53,044 nt of DNA from CAZHWR01 sp964536085 (GCA_964536085.1 CAZHWR010000009.1:1-53044), one strand, 5' to 3'; shown: positions 40,871-50,018, numbered from the stretch's first letter. Made by a program: numbers and translations. Notes: generated from the letters alone by a model not told the origin.

Positions 40871-41833
40871 ATGTCCGAACGGTTTTACTCAAATCAAAAT
40901 GCACTCTGCGCGATTGAAAATATCAAAAAGAGCTCGCGCATATGTCATGCTTATTTGATAACAGGCGACGAAGGACTGGGCAAAAAAACGTTTGCGCGGC
41001 TGTTTGCAAAAACGCTGCTCTGCACTCGAAGCGAGTCGGCGGCGTGCGATGGCTGCCCAAACTGTAAAAAGGTCGATTCGTTCGCCCATCCCGATGTTGT
41101 TTTGATTCGCTCAAAGGGCGGGAAAAACAGCATACATATCGACGCCGTGCGTGAAATAAAAAGCGGCGCGTATATTCTGCCGAACGAGGGACGGTATAAA
41201 ATCTATATTATTGAAAACGCGCAGAATATGTCCGTCCCGGCGACAAACGCATTTTTGAAGGTTTTGGAAGAGCCTCCGGCGCACACGCTTTTTATCCTGA
41301 CGGCCGTAAGCGCCGACGAGCTTTTGGAAACCGTTGTTTCCCGGTGTGTGGAAATAAAGCTCTGCCCCGTCCAGCAAGCGGATGTTTACCGCGCACTCGG
41401 GCAAAGCTCCGGCAATCCCGAAGCCGACGCGGCGGTAAAAAAATCGGGCGGGAATATAGGGCTTGCAAAAAAGCTGCTTTCAGACGAGGACTACAAAAAA
41501 GCCGAAAGCGAGGCAGAAAGCATTGCCCGCGCTATAGCGGATAAATCCGAGTATCATATGCTGGCTGCGTTTTCTGCGGTTTCGTCAAAGCGCGGCGAAA
41601 TTAAAACGACGCTCGGAATAGCATGCGAAATACTGCGCGAGGCGCTGTGCGTTAAAATGTCGGGCGAAGCCGCGGGCTATGAAACGGCGGGCAGGCTCGC
41701 AGGAATTTATACGACCGAACAGCTTATAAAAACCTCCCGCGCGCTGCTCGAAGCGGCGGACGGGATTGACAAAAATGCGAACACTGCATTATTATTAAGC
41801 AGTACAGTCGCTAAAATCAAAGCTGAGGCGTAA
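40871..41833 (+). CDS. holB: DNA polymerase III delta' subunit
   Basis: 320 aa, AAA+ clamp-loader subunit. Walker A-like 'ITGDEGLGKKTFARLFA', the four-cysteine zinc module (C-x8-C-x2-C-x2-C within 'LLCTRSESAACDGCPNCKK'), 'YIIENAQNMSVPATNAFLKVLEEPP' (Walker B region and sensor) and 'VVSRCVEIKL' (SRC). The C-terminal third is diverged. It lies in the conserved yaaQ-holB-yaaT order. Confidence 0.94.
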   Translation: MSERFYSNQNALCAIENIKKSSRICHAYLITGDEGLGKKTFARLFAKTLLCTRSESAACDGCPNCKKVDSFAHPDVVLIRSKGGKNSIHIDAVREIKSGAYILPNEGRYKIYIIENAQNMSVPATNAFLKVLEEPPAHTLFILTAVSADELLETVVSRCVEIKLCPVQQADVYRALGQSSGNPEADAAVKKSGGNIGLAKKLLSDEDYKKAESEAESIARAIADKSEYHMLAAFSAVSSKRGEIKTTLGIACEILREALCVKMSGEAAGYETAGRLAGIYTTEQLIKTSRALLEAADGIDKNANTALLLSSTVAKIKAEA

Positions 41834-41948
41834 TACGCTGCGGCTGCAAAAATGATAAACTTAAGGTAAAGGCAGGAACGCGTTTAAAAATATTTTTCTT
41901 GCTTTTTGCCTCTTAACCTCTTGCATCTAAATAGGAAGGATTTTTTAA

Positions 41949-42815
41949 ATGGCGGAAATTATCGGAGTGCGCTTTAAAAATATAGGCAAGGTTTATTATT
42001 TCGACCCGTCGGGGCTTAAATCAAAGCCCGGCGAAAGCGTTATCGTAGAAACTGCGCGCGGAGTCGAGTGCGGCGAGGTCGCGATAGCGAACAAGGAGGT
42101 CGACGATTCGCAGATCGTGCCTCCGCTTAAAAAAATAATCAGAAAAGCCACCGAGGACGATTTTGAGAATATAAAGCAGAATAAGGAAAAGGAAAAGGAA
42201 GCCTTTAAAATCTGCGAGGAAAAAATTGCGAAGCACGGGCTTGAGATGAAGCTTGTGTCCGCGGAATACACGTTTGACCGAAACAAGATTCTGTTTTATT
42301 TTACGGCGGACGGCAGAGTCGATTTCCGCGAGCTTGTTAAGGATTTGGCAAGCGTTTTCAGAACAAGGATAGAGCTGCGTCAGATAGGCGTGCGCGACGA
42401 ATCCAAAATGCTCGGCGGCTTGGGAGCCTGCGGACGGCCGTTTTGCTGCGCCACCTTTTTGGGCGATTTTCACCCCGTTTCGATAAAAATGGCTAAAGAA
42501 CAGGGACTATCGTTAAATCCCACAAAGATTTCCGGCAACTGCGGGCGGCTTATGTGCTGCTTGAAATATGAGCAGGACGCTTATGAGGATCTTTTGAAGC
42601 ACACCCCGAAAAACGGCGCGGTCGTCAAAACGGGCGAGGGCAAGGGCGTTGTGGTGGATGTGAATCTGCTCACGGGTATGCTGAAGGTGCGGCTTGATTC
42701 CAATCCGGACGCGGCGCCCAAGGCTTTTCACCGCGACAGCGTGAAGGTTATAAAAGACTCGTCAATCAAGGTGAACAAGGACGAGCAAAAAGCGCTTAAA
42801 GAGCTGGAGGATTAG
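41949..42815 (+). CDS. ricT: PSP1-domain protein RicT (YaaT)
   Basis: 288 aa. PSP1 core with 'VETARGVECGEVAIAN', 'YFTADGRVDFRELVKDLA', 'RIELRQIGVRDESKMLGG' and the two paired-cysteine motifs 'CGRPFCC' and 'CGRLMCCLKYE', which in B. subtilis help ligate iron-sulfur clusters of the RicA-RicF-RicT complex. That complex stimulates RNase Y processing and the Spo0A phosphorelay. RBS AGGAAGGA. It follows holB after a 115-bp gap. Confidence 0.95.
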   Translation: MAEIIGVRFKNIGKVYYFDPSGLKSKPGESVIVETARGVECGEVAIANKEVDDSQIVPPLKKIIRKATEDDFENIKQNKEKEKEAFKICEEKIAKHGLEMKLVSAEYTFDRNKILFYFTADGRVDFRELVKDLASVFRTRIELRQIGVRDESKMLGGLGACGRPFCCATFLGDFHPVSIKMAKEQGLSLNPTKISGNCGRLMCCLKYEQDAYEDLLKHTPKNGAVVKTGEGKGVVVDVNLLTGMLKVRLDSNPDAAPKAFHRDSVKVIKDSSIKVNKDEQKALKELED

Positions 42816-42902
42816 ACGGAGCTATGAAACTAAAATTAAGGGGGTAATTTTATGGGTGGGATTCTAATTAACTGACATAAATAAGCAGCATCGATTAAAA
42901 AA

Positions 42903-43916
42903 ATGCAAATGAACATAATTAAAACAAGTTCAATAGTGTTAGTAGCGTTATGCACCGTTCAGGCTTTATGCTTCACTGCAACCGCAAATTCAGATAATAT
43001 GGCTGTTAAGGTTAATAATGACAATGCAGTTTCGGAGCAGTTTATTAAGAATCAAGAAAATGCGCTTGATGACGGGGGCAGAATTGAAAAAGCAATTAAA
43101 GAACGAAAAAAAGAAAAAAGCAACAGGGAAACGTCAAATGTTACCGGCATAGATAATTATGGCGGTTCTTACATAAATTCCGAGGGGAAATTAACGGTTC
43201 TTGTCTGTGATGAGAAAAAATTTGTGCTCGGAGAATCTGCCGACCAAAAGGTGAAGATGAGGATTAACGTTCAAGACAGCGTTGACGCTGAAAAAACAGA
43301 TGATTATCAAAAAATTGTTGAACAAGATACAGAATATAAATCTTCAAAATTCACAAAAAACTATATTGAAAAAATATACAGCTATGCAAGCGCTAACATG
43401 AGTAAATTAGGTGTTGATTCAGTCATTATGTCGGAAACGAACAACATAGTAAAAGTGGGCGTAATCAGTATGGATGATTCGGAGAGCATAATCAACGCTT
43501 TTTTACAAGATATTGCTGATTTTGACCGTGACAGCATAGAGCTTTTTACTGTTAAGCCCGAGGATGAATATACATTTAAAAGCAGCACCTCTTTTCCCGG
43601 AAGACGAGTGTATAAAGTTGCCGGCGTCAGTGAAGGAACTTGCGGATTTAATGCTAAAGATAAGAATACCGGTAAATATGGAGTGATTACTGCAGGACAT
43701 GGAGTTAAAACCGGCGAGGTGTTGCACAATAATAACGGAACAATAATCGGTAATGCAACTACTTGGTAGCTCAGTAAAAAAATTGACGCTGTTTTTGTTC
43801 TGTATAATAATCCCAATGTTACACAAAGCCCTACTTACGAGATTGACGGTTCAAGCAGCAACGTCATCAGCGGGTATATCTTGGTAACGTTTGATTTGGA
43901 GTTGTATTCGTATTAA
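42903..43916 (+). pseudogene. Decayed secreted S1-type (chymotrypsin-like) protease
   Basis: An open frame of 288 codons with a signal-peptide-like start ('IIKTSSIVLVALCTVQALCFT') and a prodomain-like middle runs into the protease start 'VSEGTCGFNAKDKNTGKYGV' and 'ITAGHG' (catalytic His). It ends at TAG (43767). In the same frame the sequence goes on 'LSKKIDAVFVLYNN' (catalytic Asp region) for 49 more codons and stops at 43916, before any GDSGGP serine motif. So the gene has a nonsense codon, probably from CAG, and a truncated 3' end. The ATG at 42903 has no ribosome site. A strong site (AAGGGGGT) precedes an in-frame ATG at 42852, but TGA and TAA stop that frame after seven codons. Confidence 0.8.
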
Positions 43917-43932
43917 AGAGGAGGATATAAAA

Positions 43933-44439
43933 ATGAAAAAAACAGCAATACTGTTGTCGGCGATCTTGATAGGGCTGCTTTGTCTGCCTGGGTGCGCAAG
44001 CTCAAGGACGCAGTCCGCCGGAGCGGGATACGAAAGCATAACCGAAGCGGATTTTAAAGTTACGCTCGATGTGCCAAAAGCCGAATTAAAGGTCGGGGAA
44101 AGCGAAACGGTGACCGCGCGGTTTTACAATAACAGCGGGGAAACATTGCCGATAGCGAACAGCGGGCAGGAGCTGAACGTATTTGTAAAAGAAAAGGCAG
44201 ACAGTACGGATAACGATATTTACTGGACGCTTATGCGGTCGGTCGGAAATATGCAGGCGGATTCATACATAGAAAAGACTTATGAGTTCAGTCCCAAGGC
44301 TGCGGGGACGTATGTCGCCAAGGCGGGCGGTAAAGCGAGCATTATATTGAACGGGGACGAGTCTGTTGGCATTTCGGATGAAAAGCTGAAATCGCTTGAA
44401 GTGTATGCAGACGAGGTAATAATCGAGGTTTCCCAATGA
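43933..44439 (+). CDS. Putative lipoprotein
   Basis: 168 aa with AGAGGAGG upstream. The type II signal peptide has lipobox 'LPGC' (Cys about residue 19). The remainder is a single Ig-like beta-sandwich: 'VTLDVPKAELKVGESETVTARFYNNSGE' and 'AAGTYVAKAGGKASIIL', similar to intracellular proteinase inhibitor/BsuPI-like and other bacterial Ig folds. It begins 17 bp after the protease remnant, so the two may once have been an operon, possibly protease with inhibitor; that pairing is speculative. Confidence 0.75.
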   Translation: MKKTAILLSAILIGLLCLPGCASSRTQSAGAGYESITEADFKVTLDVPKAELKVGESETVTARFYNNSGETLPIANSGQELNVFVKEKADSTDNDIYWTLMRSVGNMQADSYIEKTYEFSPKAAGTYVAKAGGKASIILNGDESVGISDEKLKSLEVYADEVIIEVSQ

Positions 44440-44465
44440 AATTCCTCAAAAAAATAATTTTTTGC

Positions 44466-44494
44466 TTGCATTTGTGAAAATAGTGTGTTATCAT
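44466..44494 (+). promoter_or_regulatory. Sigma-A promoter of rpmE
   Basis: TTGCAT and TATCAT with a 17-bp spacer, 47 bp upstream of the ATG. Confidence 0.6.
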
Positions 44495-44541
44495 TAGATT
44501 TCGAAAGACTGAAATTATCAGAAAGAGGTGACATTTACGCT

Positions 44542-44745
44542 ATGAAAAAGGATATTCAGCCTAAATACGAGGAAACAACAATTAAATGCGCTTGCGGAAA
44601 CGTTATAGAAACCCGCTCCACCAAATCCGACATTAAAGTTGAAATTTGCTCAAAATGCCATCCTTTCTTCACCGGCAAACAAAAGCTGGTTGATTCGGGC
44701 GGACGCGTTGACAGATTTAACAAGCGTTTCGGACTTGACAAATAA
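44542..44745 (+). CDS. rpmE: 50S ribosomal protein L31
   Basis: 67 aa, the zinc-binding (C+) type: 'IKCACGNVIETRST' and 'CSKCHPFFTGKQKLVDSGGRVDRF' supply the cysteines. The ATG at 44542 follows GAAAGAGGTGA; the open frame upstream to 44485 is not translated. It lies alone with promoter and terminator. Confidence 0.97.
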   Translation: MKKDIQPKYEETTIKCACGNVIETRSTKSDIKVEICSKCHPFFTGKQKLVDSGGRVDRFNKRFGLDK

Positions 44746-44752
44746 GCTGATT

Positions 44753-44782
44753 TTTGGGCGGTGTAGTTTTACACCGCCCAAA
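44753..44782 (+). other. Stable hairpin after rpmE
   Basis: Perfect 13-bp arms TTTGGGCGGTGTA and TACACCGCCCAAA with a GTTT loop, eight bases after the stop. No T tract follows, so it may be a 3'-end stabiliser or a weak terminator. Confidence 0.55.
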
Positions 44783-44825
44783 TTGCTACAGCAGAAAAAG
44801 TCCGGGTTTAAACCGGGCGTACCGC

Positions 44826-44854
44826 TGCCGCAGTCATTGCGGCATTTTGTTTTT
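44826..44854 (+). terminator. Terminator between rpmE and yigZ
   Basis: TGCCGC and GCGGCA around a 7-nt loop, followed by TTTTGTTTTT. Confidence 0.7.
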
Positions 44855-44918
44855 GAGCAATGTAAAAATCTGTTTTCAGGCTTTAAATTCTTGCTTTTGG
44901 CAGGGAGGAAGTTAAAAA

Positions 44919-45542
44919 GTGGAATACAAAACTGTCAGCGCGCGCGGCGAGAGCGAATACGTTGTTAAAAAATCGAGATTTATCGGCGTGTGCGTTCCGG
45001 TGAGCTCGCAGACCGAGGCGCAGGAGTTTATAAACGAAGTAAAAGCGCGCCACCGAGATGCGCGCCACAATGTGAGCGCGTACGTTTTACGCGGCGGAGC
45101 AAAACGCTGCTCGGACGACGGCGAGCCGCAGGGTACGGCGGGCGTTCCGCTTTTGGAGATAGTCGAGGGGAACGGACTGTGCGATGTATGCGTGGTCGTA
45201 ACGAGGTACTTCGGCGGAATACTGCTCGGCACGGGAGGGCTTGCACGGGCGTATTCGTTTGCGGCGGCTCAGGCGGTAAAGGCGGCGGGCGAAACGGTGA
45301 TGGAGCAGGGCAAAATCATAACGGCGGATTTTGATTATTCGCTGTACGGCATGGTGAATCACATTCTGCCCGAATTTACGCACAAGCTTATAAGCTCGGA
45401 CTTCGGCGAAAAGGTGACGCTGACCGCGGCGGTAAAATCGGAGCAGTGCGACGCTTTTATGAACAAACTGACCGAATTGAGCGCGGGAAAAGCGCAGCTT
45501 GAGTGCTCAGAGGAGAAGTTTTTTAATTTCCGGGAAAAATAA
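44919..45542 (+). CDS. YigZ/IMPACT-family protein
   Basis: 207 aa from a GTG start eight bases after GGGAGGAAG. The UPF0029/IMPACT N-terminal domain is clear: 'ESEYVVKKSRFIG', 'HRDARHNVSAYVL', 'CSDDGEPQGTAGVPLLEIVEG' and 'VVVTRYFGGILLGTGGLARAYS'. A ferredoxin-like C-terminal domain (about 140-207) completes it. The family is widespread; the bacterial role is not firmly known. Confidence 0.93.
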   Translation: MEYKTVSARGESEYVVKKSRFIGVCVPVSSQTEAQEFINEVKARHRDARHNVSAYVLRGGAKRCSDDGEPQGTAGVPLLEIVEGNGLCDVCVVVTRYFGGILLGTGGLARAYSFAAAQAVKAAGETVMEQGKIITADFDYSLYGMVNHILPEFTHKLISSDFGEKVTLTAAVKSEQCDAFMNKLTELSAGKAQLECSEEKFFNFREK

Positions 45543-45622
45543 AAAGGAATTTGCCGCTTTTTGCGGTATATTTATTATAGACAGAAGTTTTAAGGCAGTC
45601 TTATATATCAAGGCGGACAGAT

Positions 45623-46615
45623 ATGAACATAAGGGAAAAAACCGAATCCATCGAAGCGACCGTGCTCGCTAAAAACGCAACGCTCGCCATACGGACAAAG
45701 GGGCGAGAGCTTCCCGAGGCAAAGTGCGATATACGCACCGAGTTCCAGCGCGACCGCGACAGGATTATCCACTGCAACGCGTTTCGCAGGTTAAAGCATA
45801 AAACGCAGGTGTTTTTGTCTCCTTTGGGGGATCATTACCGCACGCGGCTCACACACACGCTGGAGGTTTCGCAGATAGCGCGCACGATATCCCGCGCCCT
45901 GCGATTGAACGAGGATCTGACCGAAGCAATAGCGCTCGGGCACGACCTCGGTCATACGCCGTTCGGGCACGCGGGCGAGCGCGCCTTGAACCGCATATGC
46001 TCATTTGGATTTGAGCATGCGGCGCAGAGCGTGCGGGTCGTCAGCTTTATTGAAAAAAACGGGCGCGGGCTGAATCTTACATACGAGGTCAAAAACGGCA
46101 TCGCATGCCACACCTCCGGCAAAGCAGATACGCTGGAGGGCAGGGTCGTCAAACTGGCGGACAAGGTCGCGTATATAAATCACGATATTGAAGACGCTAT
46201 CCGGGCGGGGCTTTTGACTCCCAACGACCTACCGTACAACTGCGTATACATTTTGGGCAGAACGAAAAACGAGCGCATAACGACTATAATAAATTCGGTT
46301 ATCGAAAACAGCACGGACGATATCGTCATGTCAGAGCAGGTGCAAAAGGCACATCTGGAGCTTAGGAAATTCATGTTTGAAAGCCTCTATACCAACCCCG
46401 CCGCAAAGGGCGAGGAGGGCAAAGCGGAGGCCACGGTCGAGACGTTGTTCGGGTATTTTATCAAGCACACGGACAGTCTGCCGGAGGAATACAAGGCTAT
46501 TCTTGAAAAAGACGGCGCCGAACGCGCTGTGTGCGATTATATCGCCGGCATGAGCGACATATATGCTGTGAACCTGTTCAAGTCGCTGTTTATTCCGAAC
46601 GCGTGGACAATGTAG
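45623..46615 (+). CDS. dgt: Deoxyguanosinetriphosphate triphosphohydrolase-like protein
   Basis: 330 aa, HD-domain dNTP triphosphohydrolase of the short Firmicute type. Metal-site residues: 'RTRLTHTLEVSQIARTI' (first His), 'ALGHDLGHTPFGHAGE' (HD pair) and 'LADKVAYINHDIEDAI' (last Asp). It is expected to hydrolyse dNTPs to nucleosides and triphosphate. RBS AAGGCGG. It precedes dnaG, the usual order in Clostridia. Confidence 0.95.
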   Translation: MNIREKTESIEATVLAKNATLAIRTKGRELPEAKCDIRTEFQRDRDRIIHCNAFRRLKHKTQVFLSPLGDHYRTRLTHTLEVSQIARTISRALRLNEDLTEAIALGHDLGHTPFGHAGERALNRICSFGFEHAAQSVRVVSFIEKNGRGLNLTYEVKNGIACHTSGKADTLEGRVVKLADKVAYINHDIEDAIRAGLLTPNDLPYNCVYILGRTKNERITTIINSVIENSTDDIVMSEQVQKAHLELRKFMFESLYTNPAAKGEEGKAEATVETLFGYFIKHTDSLPEEYKAILEKDGAERAVCDYIAGMSDIYAVNLFKSLFIPNAWTM

Positions 46616-46756
46616 CGGCTTTTTGCCGCGGTAGGATCTGCTGACGCCGGTGGATTTGTAATTTATGTTACGTCTGTTTCTTTTGCCTGAAAAGAGAACA
46701 AAAGAGAGCCGAAACAACCTTGTCGGCAAAGTCGTAAAAGGAAGGTGGTGTCCGTC

Positions 46757-48508
46757 ATGGCGATACCGAGCGCTTTTATAAGCCAGCTAAAAATGTCGTG
46801 CGATATTGAAAGCGTTATTTCATCGTATATATCGCTAAAGCGCGCCGGGCGGCACACAAAAGGGCTCTGCCCTTTTCACTCGGAAAAAACGCCGTCGTTT
46901 ACCGTTTATAACGACACTCAGTCTTATTATTGCTTTGGCTGCGGAGCGGGCGGCGATGTTATAACGTTTATAATGCAGATTGAAAACGTCGACTATGTTG
47001 AGGCGGTGAAAATTTTAGCGTCGCGCGTGGGGATGACACTCCCCGAGGACAGCGCGGACGACCGTGCGGCGAAGCTGCGGCAAAAGGTGTATGAAATCAA
47101 CCGCGAGGCGGCGCGGTTTTTCCACAGTATGTTAAAATCGCCCGAGGGCAAGGCGGGGCTTGAATACTTTGCCAAAAGGGGGCTAACCCCGAAAACTATT
47201 AAGACCTACGGCTTGGGCTATGCGCCGAACGGCTGGGACAATTTAAAAAATCATCTGCTCGCAAAGGGCTTTTCGCTTTCGGATATGTATTCGGCGGCGG
47301 TCGTGTCAAAGGGCAAAAACGGTTCGTATTACGATAAGTTCAGAAACCGCGTTATGTTCCCTATCATCGACCTGCGCGGCAATGTGACCGCGTTTTCGGG
47401 CAGGGTGCTGGACGACTCCAAGCCCAAATACATAAACACCGACGATACTCCCGTTTATAAAAAAAGCCGCACGCTGTTTTCACTCAATTTTGCAAAGAAC
47501 GAAAACGACGGAAGGATAATCCTGGCAGAGGGCAATCTCGACGTTATATCGCTTTATCAGGCGGGATTCACAAACGCCGTCGCTTCGTGCGGCACGGCGC
47601 TCACCTCCGAGCAGGCGCGGCTTATTTCGCAGTATGCGGGCGAAGTCGTGATAGCATACGATTCCGATTCGGCGGGCAGAATAGCCACGGAGAAAGCGTC
47701 CAAGCTGCTGGATGAAACAGGGATAAAAATTAAGGTTTTAAGCATACCAAACGCCAAGGACCCCGACGAGTTTATAAAGAAGTTCGGAGCCACGCGGTTT
47801 AAGCTGTTGCTCGACGGCTCGTCGAGCGTTACCGAATACGAGCTTGCGAGGATAAAATCCGGCTTTGACACCGACTCGGCGGAGGGGCGGCTTTCGTATT
47901 TAAACCGCGCGGCGGACTATTTAGCCACGCTGTTAAATCCTATCGAGCGGGATTTGTACGCGGGAAAGCTTGCGGAGGAAACGTCGGTCTCGAAGGATAC
48001 GATTACGGCGAGAATCGATTCGGTACTCAAAAAGAACGCGCGGTCAAAGAAAAAGCGCGAATGGAACGAGATAGCGCAGAACAAGCAGGCGTATACTGAT
48101 AGAATCAATCCCCAGCGCGCCCGGAACTTGCGCGAAGCAAAGGCGGAGGAGGGCATAATCGCCTATCTTTACAAAAACCCCGACGCCTTGGAGCACATTA
48201 AAGCCCGCATAACGCCCGACGATTTTGTTACCGACTTCAACAGGCGAGTATTTTGCATATTTTACGAATATTTACAAAATAATATAACGCCGGATTTGGG
48301 GCTGCTTGCGGACAAGCTGTCGGGCGAGGAAATAGGGCGTGTTGCGGGACTGCTCGCAAAAATTCCCGACTCGGGAGACCCCGCGGGCTTAGATGATTAT
48401 ATAGACATCCTGCTAGCGCATAAAAATAGATTAACGCCTGAAAAAACGGCGGATATGAGCCCGCAGGAGCTTTTTGACGAGATAAAAAAGAGAAAAACAC
48501 ACTCATGA
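46757..48508 (+). CDS. dnaG: DNA primase
   Basis: 583 aa. The N-terminal zinc-binding domain has 'GLCPFHSEKTPSFTVY' and 'YYCFGCGAGGDVITF'. The RNA polymerase core and TOPRIM follow with 'RVMFPIIDLRGNVTAFSGR', 'IILAEGNLDVISLYQAG' (EG motif) and 'VIAYDSDSAG' (DxD). A C-terminal helicase-interaction region runs from about 430. The ATG after AAGGTGG is preferred over a GTG four codons upstream that overlaps the ribosome site. It lies between dgt and rpoD. Confidence 0.97.
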   Translation: MAIPSAFISQLKMSCDIESVISSYISLKRAGRHTKGLCPFHSEKTPSFTVYNDTQSYYCFGCGAGGDVITFIMQIENVDYVEAVKILASRVGMTLPEDSADDRAAKLRQKVYEINREAARFFHSMLKSPEGKAGLEYFAKRGLTPKTIKTYGLGYAPNGWDNLKNHLLAKGFSLSDMYSAAVVSKGKNGSYYDKFRNRVMFPIIDLRGNVTAFSGRVLDDSKPKYINTDDTPVYKKSRTLFSLNFAKNENDGRIILAEGNLDVISLYQAGFTNAVASCGTALTSEQARLISQYAGEVVIAYDSDSAGRIATEKASKLLDETGIKIKVLSIPNAKDPDEFIKKFGATRFKLLLDGSSSVTEYELARIKSGFDTDSAEGRLSYLNRAADYLATLLNPIERDLYAGKLAEETSVSKDTITARIDSVLKKNARSKKKREWNEIAQNKQAYTDRINPQRARNLREAKAEEGIIAYLYKNPDALEHIKARITPDDFVTDFNRRVFCIFYEYLQNNITPDLGLLADKLSGEEIGRVAGLLAKIPDSGDPAGLDDYIDILLAHKNRLTPEKTADMSPQELFDEIKKRKTHS

Positions 48509-48525
48509 TGTGAAGGGAGAACCAG

Positions 48526-49584
48526 ATGAGCACAGAGAAAAAATCGGCTGTGTCCGAACTGATGGAGCGCGGTAAAGCTAAGGGAAAGCTTACGACCAAA
48601 GAGATCACCGATGCGCTCGAGGAGCTTGACTTTGACGTTGAGCAGATGGATGAGCTTTACAACAATCTCGAAAATATGAATATCGAGATTATTGAAGACC
48701 TCGCCCCCGAGATTGACGTTAAGGTACCCGTCGAGGAAGAAATCAACGACAGCGTGAGCATCGACGACCCGGTAAAGGTGTATCTCAAAGAGATAGGCAG
48801 AGTACCGCTTTTAACGGCGGACGAGGAGGTAATACTCGCCCAGAAGATGTCAGAGGGCGACCCTTACGCCAGAAAGCGCCTTTCGGAAGCGAACCTGCGG
48901 CTTGTTGTCAGCATCGCAAAACGATATGTAGGTCGCGGTATGCAGTTTCTCGATTTGATTCAGGAGGGAAATCTGGGGCTTATAAAAGCGGTGGAAAAAT
49001 TCGATTACACCAAGGGCTATAAGTTCTCCACATACGCCACATGGTGGATTCGTCAGGCGATAACCCGCGCGATTGCCGACCAGGCGAGGACGATAAGAAT
49101 CCCTGTTCACATGGTCGAAACGATAAACAAGGTCAAAAAGGTTTCAAGTCAGTTTCTGCACAAAAACGGTCACGAGCCGACCGCTGAGGATATAGCCGGA
49201 GAGCTCGACCTGCCGGTTGAAAAGGTCAGGGAGATATTAAGAGTGTCGCAGGAGCCGGTGTCGCTCGAAACTCCCATAGGCGAGGAGGAGGACAGCCATT
49301 TGGGCGATTTTATCCCCGATGATGACGCTCCCGCTCCTGCGGAGGCGGCGTTTCACACGCTGCTGAAGGAACAGCTCGGCGATGTTTTGGAAACGCTTAC
49401 TGAAAGGGAGGCAAAGGTGTTGACTTTGCGTTTCGGGCTTGAAGACGGTCGTTCGAGAACGCTGGAGGAGGTCGGTCGCGAGTTCGACGTAACGCGTGAG
49501 CGCATACGCCAAATCGAAGCAAAGGCGTTGAGAAAGCTTCGCCATCCGAGCAGGAGCAAAAAGCTGAAGGATTTCCTTGATTAA
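48526..49584 (+). CDS. rpoD: RNA polymerase primary sigma factor
   Basis: 352 aa. A region 1.1-like acidic N-terminus (about 1-60), region 1.2 'SIDDPVKVYLKEIGRVPLLT', region 2 'FLDLIQEGNLGLIKAVEKFD' and 'STYATWWIRQAITRAI', region 3, and region 4.2 'RTLEEVGREFDVTRERIRQIEAKALRKLRHP'. It directs housekeeping transcription; the TTGACA/TATAAT promoters throughout the window agree. RBS GAAGGGAGA. It is 17 bp after dnaG and 14 bp before the Rrf2 gene. Confidence 0.98.
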   Translation: MSTEKKSAVSELMERGKAKGKLTTKEITDALEELDFDVEQMDELYNNLENMNIEIIEDLAPEIDVKVPVEEEINDSVSIDDPVKVYLKEIGRVPLLTADEEVILAQKMSEGDPYARKRLSEANLRLVVSIAKRYVGRGMQFLDLIQEGNLGLIKAVEKFDYTKGYKFSTYATWWIRQAITRAIADQARTIRIPVHMVETINKVKKVSSQFLHKNGHEPTAEDIAGELDLPVEKVREILRVSQEPVSLETPIGEEEDSHLGDFIPDDDAPAPAEAAFHTLLKEQLGDVLETLTEREAKVLTLRFGLEDGRSRTLEEVGREFDVTRERIRQIEAKALRKLRHPSRSKKLKDFLD

Positions 49585-49598
49585 GAGGTGTTTGAAAA

Positions 49599-50018
49599 AT
49601 GTATATAACGCGTGAAACCGACTACGCGGTAAGGATATCGACATATCTTGCAAGGAGTGAAACAAGAGCCGGCGCATCTAAATTGTCAGAGCAAAACGGT
49701 ATACCGTCGAGATTTACGCTTAAAATACTGCGAAAGCTTATGGAGGGCGGTGTCGTAAAGTCGTATATGGGCGCAAAGGGAGGATACGAGCTTGCAAGAC
49801 CCGCGTCGGACATATCGCTTCTTGAAATTATTGAGCTTGTAGAGGGTACATACTGCTTTTCCCGCTGCTTAAATCCTGAACACAGATGCTCGAATCCCGA
49901 ACACAGCTGTTCAAACCACTCTGACGGCTGCTGTTGCAAGCCGCACATGGTGTACGAAAAGGTCACAAAAATGGTGCGTGAGGAATTAAAAGAACAAACG
50001 CTTGACAAGCTGGCGTAA
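49599..50018 (+). CDS. Rrf2-family regulator with an expanded cysteine-rich insert
   Basis: 139 aa. Winged-helix DNA-binding N-terminus: 'MYITRETDYAVRISTYLA', 'IPSRFTLKILRKL', 'VKSYMGAKGGYELARP'. After the dimerisation-helix start ('LLEIIELVEG') there are seven cysteines at 86, 90, 97, 104, 111, 112 and 113. Four of them are exactly seven residues apart within the near-repeat NPEHRCS/NPEHSCS/NHSDGCC, coded by a 21-bp imperfect tandem repeat. IscR-type proteins have three cysteines for a 2Fe-2S cluster; this one has an unusual extra set plus three histidines. It is probably an Fe-S or redox/metal sensor. It lies 14 bp after rpoD and ends at a terminator. Confidence 0.88.
   Translation: MYITRETDYAVRISTYLARSETRAGASKLSEQNGIPSRFTLKILRKLMEGGVVKSYMGAKGGYELARPASDISLLEIIELVEGTYCFSRCLNPEHRCSNPEHSCSNHSDGCCCKPHMVYEKVTKMVREELKEQTLDKLA

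Noticed and set aside
42852..42875. Seven-codon frame MGGILIN after a strong ribosome site
   Set aside because: Too short to support; it is in frame with the decayed protease and better seen as part of its damaged 5' end.
43767..43769. TAG in the protease frame as pyrrolysine or programmed read-through
   Set aside because: No pyl genes are visible, the residue is not catalytic, and the gene also lacks its serine motif, a ribosome site and a normal 3' end. Decay is simpler.
44790..44815. Palindrome around GGTTTAAACC after rpmE
   Set aside because: Short, without a T tract or a second copy; a nearby hairpin at 44826-44854 is a better terminator.
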